A stretch of 64,000 bases of DNA from Scilla litardierei (Eukaryota > Streptophyta > Magnoliopsida > Asparagales > Asparagaceae): the NCBI GenBank assembly GCA_030789695.1, contig CM061142.1, positions 805,057,961 through 805,121,960 of the forward strand, in the 5' to 3' direction. The position numbers and the translations under genes were made by a program. The notes under the pieces are model-generated. The model did not search any database. It was given only the letters and a program-made list of their open reading frames with translations, and had not been told where the DNA came from. Shown here piece by piece: positions 56,740 to 64,000 of this stretch. Each line of letters starts with the position of its first letter. Position 1 is the stretch's first letter.

Positions 56740-58365
56740 ATGGCATTCAACGCTACATCTGCGTGCCATGAAGAAGGTCACTCAACCGTTCGACCCCCGC
56801 TCTTCAACGGAACCAACTACCCTAATTGGAAGATCAGGATAATGGTCTACTTGAAGGGTCATGACCTTTGGGACATTATAGAGTCACCTTTTGAGGAGCC
56901 TACTTCACCCACGGCCTCGAGAACTAAAGCTGAGAAGGATTCGATCAAAGTCAATGCTAGGGCTATGTGTGTACTCCATTGCGCCCTCACTCCGGATGAG
57001 TTCAATCGCATCTCCATGTGCAAATCGGCCAATAGTATTTGGCATACATTGGAGATCTCTCATGAAGTGTTACTTCAACATAAGGAAGAGATTCAGTCAA
57101 CCAAGTCCGAGAAGAAAAAGGGCATTTCTCTCCACGTTGAGAAGGAGTCTTTTAAGTGGAAAAAGAAGTTCCAACAAGAAGCTCCAAGTGAAGATGAAGA
57201 AGATCTTAGTGATGATGACTACATCGAGCTTGCCAAGCAATTCAAGAATTTCAAGGCATTCCTCAAGGATAATCAAGGTATGTCTTCGTCAAAGTTTGTC
57301 TCTCAGTCTAACAAATTGGTTTGTTTCAACTGCAGTGGAAAAGGTCATGTGGCTACCAAATGCCCTTCCAAACCCACCATAGATACCTATAAGGGTAAAG
57401 GGAAGAAACATTGGAAAGCCAAGTCTGAGATCAAGAACCAAAAGAAGGGACTTATAGGCACATTTGATGATTCCGATGGGGACACATCTAATGATGAAGA
57501 AGAGGATGACAAGGAGCATGATCACAGGTGTTTCATTGCTTGTGATGATTCTTCATCAACTTCATCTAACCCTAGAGATGAAGAGATAGAGACATGGCTC
57601 AACTCCAAAGAAGAATGGTGCTTCATGGCTAATGAAGAAGAGTTTTCGTCAAGCTCAAGCGGGGAGGAAAGCGATGAGGAAGTCGAGGAGGAAAAGCCAT
57701 CCTATGAGGAACTTGAATATCGCCTAAATGTTGCCTCCAATTTGGCAAGTAAGTGCATCGATTCATATGATAAAATGAAAGCTAAACTTGATAATGCTAT
57801 GAGTAGGGTGCATGATTTAGAATCGGCTAGTGTAATTCATGATGAAATACATGCCTATGACACTAGTGAGAGAGACACACTTCTCTCTCAAGTTAAGGAA
57901 TTGAGTCTTACAAATGAAAAACTTGTTGCTCAAAACCTTAGCTTAGATGCTCACATTCAACAACTTACGTTGAAATGTGAAGAGGAATCCCGTAAGCTTA
58001 TAAGCTTTGTGTATTCTAGGGATTCACTCCACGATTTGTTGGAAAAACAACATCCGACAAATCATAGAGGAGGTTTGGGTTATATTCAAAATGTGGTTCC
58101 CAAACCCACCTCTAATTCCTCTTATGGTGCAAATACAAGAAATATTGCTAAATCACCTAAGAAGAATCACCATGCTTTCTTGTACAACAATAACATCAAC
58201 AAGAAGCATGTAGATCACGAGGTAATGAGGAAGAATGAAAAATCTTCATTTTTTGCTAAGAAGCAAAATTCTCATTCTTTGCCTGCCAAGAAATTCGTTT
58301 CTACACTTAAACATGCCACATCCCCCCTCTTTCAAAGGCAAAACCCTTGTCTAGGAAATCCTTGA
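56740..58365 (+). CDS. gag: Gag of non-autonomous SIRE-like element, internally deleted
   Basis: First ATG is at 56740, giving about 541 residues. The N-terminus has RPPLFNGTNYPNWKIRIMVYLKG (split as RPPLFNGTNYPNW and KIRIMVYLKG), the DUF4219 motif, then the first UBN2 block to SIWHTLEISHE. There, about 95-100 residues present in the Gag at 1092-3239 (from GTSRVRD to LMGTLIYYE) are missing in frame, and the chain resumes at VLLQHKEEIQ. A CCHC knuckle CFNCSGKGHVATKC follows, then acidic and coiled-coil segments. A frameshift near 58346 replaces the last residues. The capsid core deletion makes independent particle assembly doubtful, although the frame is otherwise clean. Confidence 0.85.
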   Translation: MAFNATSACHEEGHSTVRPPLFNGTNYPNWKIRIMVYLKGHDLWDIIESPFEEPTSPTASRTKAEKDSIKVNARAMCVLHCALTPDEFNRISMCKSANSIWHTLEISHEVLLQHKEEIQSTKSEKKKGISLHVEKESFKWKKKFQQEAPSEDEEDLSDDDYIELAKQFKNFKAFLKDNQGMSSSKFVSQSNKLVCFNCSGKGHVATKCPSKPTIDTYKGKGKKHWKAKSEIKNQKKGLIGTFDDSDGDTSNDEEEDDKEHDHRCFIACDDSSSTSSNPRDEEIETWLNSKEEWCFMANEEEFSSSSSGEESDEEVEEEKPSYEELEYRLNVASNLASKCIDSYDKMKAKLDNAMSRVHDLESASVIHDEIHAYDTSERDTLLSQVKELSLTNEKLVAQNLSLDAHIQQLTLKCEEESRKLISFVYSRDSLHDLLEKQHPTNHRGGLGYIQNVVPKPTSNSSYGANTRNIAKSPKKNHHAFLYNNNINKKHVDHEVMRKNEKSSFFAKKQNSHSLPAKKFVSTLKHATSPLFQRQNPCLGNP

Positions 58366-58499
58366 GATTATGGATTCCCACTAAGGTTAGTATGGAAGAG
58401 AGGGATAGTTACATCAACTCTTTAGTTAGGGATGTGATCACCTCATGTGATTACATTAGGAAATCAAACTCCTCTTGGGTTTGGTCGCCTAATGTTTAG
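58346..58499 (+). pseudogene. Frameshifted C-terminal end of gag
   Basis: In another frame the last Gag residues continue (LRLWIPTKV ... SSWVWSPNV, then TAG). The LWIPTK box resembles IWIPKD at the end of the SIRE-like Gag (1092-3239). A small indel therefore separates it from the main ORF. Confidence 0.6.
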
Positions 58500-59425
58500 G
58501 TTCCTCACACATATGCATATTGCATGTGTATTGTGCTTGAATGTTTATTTTTAGCATACCCATTGTTTGTGCATGTTTCATGATTTTGAAAATATTTTCA
58601 AACTTATTTGTCATGAAAATGGGGACCTTGGAGTTTGTTGACATGCATGCATTTTTGATCCATGTGTATGTCAATGGGTGAGTTAGTATGTTATATGTTT
58701 AAAGTATTTTAAGACATTTTAAGTCTCATTTCGGAGGTTATTTGATATCTTTATTCACATTTGGTTGTTTTTGATCTCAAACCAAACCTCTTGTATATTG
58801 CTAACATATTTCATGATACATTTGTTTTTGGCAATATTTTTTTTGTGTATCTTTGAAGCTTGATTTTTCCATATATATTGCTTTGATACACTTTAGGCCC
58901 ATGGCTCCATTAAGTTTAATTGGTATTAGATCCTAGAAGTCAAAAGTTGAACATTTCTATGATCTAGGGGGAGCATGGGATAGTGAATTGATACCCACTA
59001 AATTTTTAAATTTGGTATCATACATATCTTTCTTTTCTTGCATATTGTCACATCTTGGTTAAGATGACAAAGGGAGATATTTTTGATGTCCACCTTTTTG
59101 ACGATGTCAAGTGGGAGAGATATATGCATGCATTATGTAAATATCTATGGGGAGATATATTCATATGCATATGGGGAGAGATATATCTATGTGGAGAGAT
59201 ATATGGGATTAGATAAACCTTGCATGTTTGCATGATATTGTATTTTACATTTGGCTTACAATTGGTTTATGTAATCCATGCCTATTATATGTCACCTTGA
59301 TTTCAGTTGGTATTATGAGTATTTACCTTTGTGTAGCTCATTGTTTATTTGGTGCATATAAGTAGGGGGAGCTCATTATCATTGTGCTTTAATACTTTGT
59401 ATTTTACATAATGTGTGTCATCATC
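58500..59425 (+). other. Non-coding 3' region of gag-only element
   Basis: No pol remnant detected in any frame. Contains several GGGGGAG/GGGGAGA purine blocks (58968, 59139, 59173, 59366), typical of SIRE 3' regions, before the true PPT. Confidence 0.65.
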
Positions 59426-59439
59426 AAAAAGGGGGAGAT
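59426..59439 (+). other. Polypurine tract of gag-only element
   Basis: AAAAAGGGGGAGAT directly before TGTTGAG of the 3' LTR. Confidence 0.85.
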
Positions 59440-61296
59440 TGTTGAGTATTGGTGTTTTATACCAATCTTATTTTGATGATGATCACAACATTATGTTGTT
59501 GCTAATGACTCTCATGGTTTAGTCTCTCAGTTTTATCTCAAGAATATCTTTCTTGGAGACTAATCATTTGGTGCAAGGATGGACATCAAGTGGAAAAGAG
59601 CCAAAGCTTGGACTCAAGGAGTGCCCAAGCTTGGAGATGATGGAGATCAATCAAGGCATCAAGATTGAAGACTTAGACTCTAAGGAAAGCATTGTAATCC
59701 ATGTATTTTAATTTATTGCTTTCTCTCTCTTTTGAGTCTAGGATTAATGTAATGCCTTGTTTAATGGTTTACTCATTCATGCATATGCATATAACCATCT
59801 TAGTGAGCCTTAGGATTATCATAAAATCCAACCCAATAGGTTCACTCTGTCCAAAGACTCATTTGGAGTCTCTGGCTTTCTGTCAGTCGCCTGCTGAAGG
59901 AAACACAGTCGACTGGGTGATTTCCAGTCGCCTGTAGATCCTTCTACAGTCGTCTGACATGCACAGCTCAAGTCAACATTTCAATTGACTCAAACTTGAG
60001 CTTTACGCACAGTCATCAGTCGATCAGTTTACAGTCGCCTGCATTTTTACAGTCGCCTGGAGATTGGTCATCAGTCGCCTGTATAGTGTAAGTGCATTCT
60101 CTGCATCTCTCTGTTGTTTCTCCATTTTTATACTGCAGACGACTGATGAAGAATGTACAGTCGCCTGACTATTTGACAGTCGACTGTAGTATTAACATCA
60201 GTCGCATGTGCAAAGAATTGGAGAAAGAGTACAGCTCTCTGTTTCGATCCATCCCCTGCAGCAGTCGCTTGCTGAAGGATTAACATGCGCCTGTCCTGTT
60301 TGTCAGTCGACTGTATTGACTTCATCAGTCGACTGTCCCGGCTCAGATTATAGCCGTTGGATATTTTCTAGCCGTTGATCAGTCGACTGTCTTTTGATCA
60401 ACAGTCGACTGTTCCTGTCGTTTTCACCCAGTTTCTAGCCGTTGCTGAATTCTTTCTTTGGCTGTTTCCTTGGGTTTTGGGGCTTGATATGGAGTTCCTA
60501 TATATTTGAGTTTGCTGTCATCACTTGAGAACTCTTGACAACACTTGATAACTCTTGACTCTATAGAAAATCTCAAGAGATCTATAAGCAACTCTCAAGC
60601 TCCCTTATTTCCCTCAATTGAGCATTCATCTATCTTCATGCATTGAAGTCCAGCTCAAGGGAAATCATCCAAGTGCTCTCAAGCATATCACAACACTTGG
60701 AGATCCTCTTCCATGCCTTGCATCCATTAATGAGTAAGCATCTCAAGGCATAGGTAAGAGTATTTATTTTACTTGGTGTAATTTGTGTCTCTAATTCTCT
60801 TTGTGGGAATTAGAACTTTCTCTCTTTGTGGGAGGTTCTCTCTTTGTGGGAGGATCTCTCTTTGTGGGACTTAGGAACTCTCTTTGTGGGAGTAATTCTC
60901 TTTGTGGGAGTTTAGTGTCCTAGTGTAGGGCTAACACTAATTCTCTGAGTGGGAGTTAGTGATTCTCTATGTGGGAGTCTTGATCCTCGTGTAGGATTGG
61001 TTGGGTCCTTGTGTAGGGCATAAATACTCTTTGTGGGGTATCTCCTTGTGAGATTTGTATTCACTTCTCTGTGTGGGAATATAGTGAATATTGGTGTGGC
61101 TGGATGTACCCAAGTTTGGAGAACCAGGGTAAAACTGTGTGTTTGCGTTTGGATTGATTGTGCCTTTTAATTCCTCTTGCATTTATAATTCCGCATTTGC
61201 AAGTTAAATTTTAATTGGTCAATTTTATTGCCATTACATTATTCACCCCCCTCTAGTGTGTATTGTTAGTATTGCAAAGGTAAGACGATCCTTACA
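59440..61296 (+). repeat. 3' LTR of gag-only element (1857 bp)
   Basis: Same order of array (59884-60413), TATA (about 60500), CTCTTTGTGGGAG repeats and U5 block as the 5' LTR. The C run is shorter, accounting for most of the length difference. Confidence 0.9.
59884..60413 (+). repeat. U3 array of CAGTCGMCTG motifs (3' LTR, gag-only element)
   Basis: About 18 motif copies in register with 55281-55811, with a few independent substitutions (for example CAGTCATCAG near 60009). Confidence 0.9.
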
Positions 61297-61321
61297 ATTT
61301 CCTGTGCAGACAGCGCATGAA
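61297..61321. repeat. Right part of hairpin sequence split by retrotransposon
   Basis: GACAGCGCATGAACATATTGC is the reverse complement of 54224-54244. With 54827-54839 on the other side of the insertion it restores an inverted repeat bordered by (TA)n. Confidence 0.75.
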
Positions 61322-61328
61322 CATATTG

Positions 61329-61381
<53 letters not shown>
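61322..61381. repeat. (TA)n tract
   Basis: About 30 TA units on the far side of the split hairpin. Confidence 0.9.
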
Positions 61382-61383
<2 letters not shown>

Positions 61384-61707
61384 GGGCGATTTAGGTTTTG
61401 TCTTCCTCCCCCTCTAGCCGCCGGCAGGGCAACCTGCCGTCGGCTAGGCGGTGCTTTCAGATTGCCTTTGGCTGATTCCCTTCGAGTTTACACGACTGCA
61501 TCCACAATCGATACAGACCCTGTTTGTATTAGGTCATCTTGCAGTGATCTGTCTGCTAATCAGATCTGTTCATCTTGCCGTCCGACAGCAAGACTGTGCC
61601 GTTACCGTCCCGTCGTCAGCCGTCCGTCAGTTTCGCATCCCGTCGTCCACATCTCGTCCGTCAGATCCGCATCTCGCCGTCACCGTCCCGGCGTCATGAT
61701 AGAGGCC
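61382..61707. other. Unassigned GC-richer sequence with a small hairpin
   Basis: GCCGGCAGGGCAACCTGCCGTCGGC-like inverted repeat at about 61420-61444, then degenerate CCGTC/CATCTCGTC repeats (61577-61695). No gene. Confidence 0.4.
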
Positions 61708-62058
61708 TGTTCGGTATTAAGAATAACTCAGCTCAAGATTTCGCCAACAATGGCAAAATCCAAGAGAATTTTAGTGATAGAAGAGAAAAATTACAGAACA
61801 AAGAATCAAAAAGGCAAAAATTGGAATATTCTCATTTCAACGATAGATCTTTCAATACAATTTTTGCACTCTTATATCCTCAGCTTACTCCCTACAACAA
61901 CCTCCAACGGATTTAGTTATAACCGTCCTAACTGTCGGCAAACGGCGCGGCGATGCAAAGGGCGGTGACAGCCTAGCGATGGCCTACAGTAGCTCCTCCT
62001 GGGGCATTTCGTCGAACACTTAGCAACACCTCTTCTTGATTCAAACTCAACGGCTACA
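61708..62058 (-). repeat. 3' LTR of Reina-type chromovirus (about 351 bp)
   Basis: On the minus strand it runs from TGTAGCCGTTGAG (62058) to ATACCGAACA (61708), with a TATAAG near 61875. It is preceded by the purine-rich AAAGAAGTGGGGCC. Short LTRs are usual for Reina. The partner LTR is outside the window, so boundaries are tentative. Confidence 0.55.
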
Positions 62059-62059
62059 C

Positions 62060-62078
62060 GCAGGCCCCACTTCTTTAA
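62060..62078 (-). other. Polypurine tract of Reina-type element
   Basis: The minus strand reads AAAGAAGTGGGGCCTGC just before the LTR. Confidence 0.55.
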
Positions 62079-62171
62079 AAGACATCGGTTCGATTGAATC
62101 ATCAGACGGCCCAGATCCTTGCTCCTTCGGACGGTTCGATTTATCCAAGCTTACATCCGAACGATTTCGAT

Positions 62172-64000
62172 TCAAATGAGAAAGTTCATCTCCCGTGCTT
62201 CTTCTTCTTCGCCCACTCCTTCTTTAACCGCGACAGATGCAGCCTTCTTCGCTTCATCTTCTAACTCCGTCGCTTGGGTCCTAACATTCCCTCCCCCATT
62301 TCGAGACCTTGCCTCATGGTCGAATGTAGGAAACCTCCGCATTAGATCCCAATATGATTCCCACGTTGCTTCTTCCACCAGCCACTGCTTCCACTTGACC
62401 AACACCTGTGAAATCAAAGCCTTCCTCTCCTGTATCACCCTTCGATCGATGATGGTTTTCGGCTCATCCACAATCACTTCCGTGTAGCTGGGTTGGGAAT
62501 CCTACAATACAGTGCTAGCTCCGACTTTCTCCTTCAGCTAAGATACATGGAAAACAGGATGAATATGTGCTTCTGCGGGCAACTCCAACTTATAAGCCAC
62601 CTCTTCGATCTTCTCCAAAACTCGATAGGGGCCATAGTATTTGGGAGAGAGTTTGTGGGTCTTTCTCATAGCCAAGCTGAGTTGCCTGTAAGGCTGCAAC
62701 TTTAGATACACCCAATCTCCAATTTGAAAGCTTCGTTCAGTCCGTCGCTTATCTGCATATCTCTGCATCCTGGTCCTTGCCTTCTCCAAGTTATCCTTGA
62801 GTAATTTCATAGTCACCTCCCTATTGAACAGTTCATCTTCAACAGAAGCCAATTTAGAGGTATTGGCTACATACGAAATCAAAGTGGGAGTAGCCCTCCC
62901 ATACAAAGCTTCAAAAGGGGTCGTTTGCGTAGAACTTCTCCATGTGGTGTTAAACCAAAATTCGGCCAAAGCCAACCACCTCACCCACTCTTTAGGTTTA
63001 TGGCAACAAAAACATCTCAAATAGCACTCCAAGCTCCTATTTGTAAATTCAATTTGACCATCACTTTGGGGATGATAAGCTGAGCTATGGGCTAGAGTTG
63101 TTCCCTGAAGTTGAAAAATCTCTTCCAAAAGTGGCTAGTAAAAATCGCATCCCTATCACTTATAATAGTTAGGGGCATCCAATGAAGTTTAAAGACCCCT
63201 TCAAAAAATATCTAAGGAACCCCTTGGCTGTAAATGGATGTTTCAATGGGAAGAAATGTGAATACTTGGTGAGTCTATCAACTACCACATAAACCACACT
63301 GAACCCAGAACACAATGGCAATCCAACAATAAAATCCATTGAAATACTCTCCCACGCCCTATTGGGAACAGGCAAGGGTTGGAGGAGACCTGGGTAAGCC
63401 ACATTCTCTGATTTGCTCCTTTGGCAAACTTCACATTCTCTCACAAACCTCCTGACATCTGCCTTCAATCCAACCAATGAAATGATTTTTTATCCTGTGG
63501 AGAGTCATTGCAGCATCTGAGTGACCCCCTACTACTGAGCTGTGAAATTCTTTGAGTAGTGACTGCTATATTTCATGAGAACTGGGACTAATTAAGACCC
63601 TATCCTTGTAATAATAGATTCCATCTAATTTTGTATACTTCTGTGACCTAGAATCTCTCTTCTGTATTTTCTCATCAATTTTCTTGAAATAGGGATCACT
63701 GGCAATCATTTGTCTAACCCCTTGTAACCAATCACACATAGGAGAAGAAATGTGATAAACTGATGTGTAGTCTTCATCCATGCCCATACTATTATCAACT
63801 TCCCTTGAAAGGCTGTCAGTTGCTCTATTGGTCTTGCCTGGCTTATACTCTACCCTGTAGTTGTAAGACTGTAGTTTCATCAGCCATTTGCTCTGCATCC
63901 CAAGGTTCAACTTTTGACTTAGGAGATGTCTCAAGCTTTGATGATCTGTGCGGATAATGAACCCCCTTCCCATCAAGTATTGGCCCCATTTTGTTACTGC
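62172..64000 (-). pseudogene. pol: Reina pol: RNase H, integrase, chromodomain (multiple lesions)
   Basis: 63566-63976 encodes the C-terminal RNase H (IIRTDHQSLRHLL, YRVEYKPGKTNRATDSLSR) and linker. A TAG at 63566 and a frameshift near 63480 precede the HHCC end (CEVCQRSK) and the first DDE aspartate (SMDFIVGLP) in 63169-63477. A shift near 63190 and another near 63128 precede [16 protein letters not shown] and the integrase C-terminus (62538-63128), which stops at TAG 62538-62540 where relatives read FHVSQLKK, hence CAG to TAG. A second TAG near 62509 separates it from the open chromodomain frame (62172-62477: IIDRRV..., VLVKWKQW, EEATWES, FPTF). At least three frameshifts and three stops; inactive. 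Confidence 0.85.

Larger units (their letters stand above)
54840..61296 (+). mobile_element. Complete gag-only SIRE-like Ty1/copia element (6.46 kb)
   Basis: 5' LTR 54840-56703, Met PBS 56706, gag ORF 56740-58365, non-coding stretch, PPT AAAAAGGGGGAGAT (59426-59439), 3' LTR 59440-61296. No protease, integrase, RT or RNase H sequence anywhere inside, so it is non-autonomous. Flanks GTTTC (54835-54839) and ATTTC (61297-61301) are a TSD with one mismatch. Gag-only LTR elements have been described in plants as TR-GAG. LTR start and PBS resemble the SIRE-like element at 1-5005, a plausible kind of helper. LTRs look roughly 97% identical by eye. Confidence 0.88.
61708..64000 (-). mobile_element. 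Reina-type Ty3/gypsy chromovirus, 3' part (truncated by window edge)
   Basis: RNase H, integrase with chromodomain, PPT and 3' LTR in that order on the minus strand. The chromodomain after integrase is diagnostic of chromoviruses. The short LTR and the EEATWES...LMRRFP wording of the chromodomain fit Reina. Confidence 0.8.

Overview
This is nuclear DNA of a flowering plant, most likely a eudicot. The window is almost entirely transposable elements and their debris. I recognise no host protein-coding gene and no tRNA or rRNA gene. The evidence is the set of plant-specific LTR-retrotransposon lineages: SIRE/Maximus-type Ty1/copia; Tat/Retand-type Ty3/gypsy with two RNase H domains; Athila-like Ty3/gypsy derivatives; a Reina-type chromovirus; and probable Tekay/Del-type long LTRs. 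Short Helitron-like and foldback MITE-like elements and long microsatellites add to this. The species cannot be named from the sequence.

Layout. 1-5005: right part of a minus-strand SIRE-like copia element (partial pol, full-length gag, PBS, complete 1.7-kb 5' LTR), running off the left edge. 5006-9787: old gypsy and copia LTR fragments. 9788-23413: a complete 13.6-kb minus-strand Retand element. It has two 1039-bp LTRs, a CTTTT target-site duplication, gag, a pol with two nonsense codons, and a long GC-rich 3' region carrying 31 copies of an 80-81-bp tandem repeat. 23525-29611: a second, nearly identical copy of 17438-23524 in direct tandem, covering half of the element, its 5' LTR and about 110 bp of flank. 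It is joined at a 5-bp AAATT microhomology. 29612-32250: AT-rich flank, a small Helitron-like element and a decayed copia gag. 32251-40172: a plus-strand non-autonomous Athila-like element with 2.1-kb LTRs. 40173-45751: probable long gypsy LTR and unassigned sequence. 45752-53127: a minus-strand relative of the 32251 element with its outer LTR truncated. 53128-54839: compound microsatellites, a possible Helitron end, and a 401-bp foldback element inside a (TA)n tract. 54840-61296: a complete gag-only SIRE-like element. 61708-64000: 3' LTR and pol remains of a Reina chromovirus.

How the parts relate. The genes present would have served retrotransposition: Gag particles; protease, reverse transcriptase, RNase H and integrase; LTR promoters; PBS and PPT priming sites. 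None of the pol genes here is intact, so any mobility of these copies would depend on enzymes from elsewhere.

Most notable points: (i) unrelated LTR families each carry a dense array of a short family-specific (quasi-)palindromic motif, and in the three best-resolved families it lies just upstream of the TATA box; (ii) the two Athila-like derivatives carry an unusual ORF with a repeated domain of about 50 residues that I do not recognise; (iii) a recent microhomology-joined tandem duplication inside a retrotransposon; (iv) a gag-only SIRE-like element whose Gag has a clean in-frame internal deletion and whose empty insertion site can be deduced.
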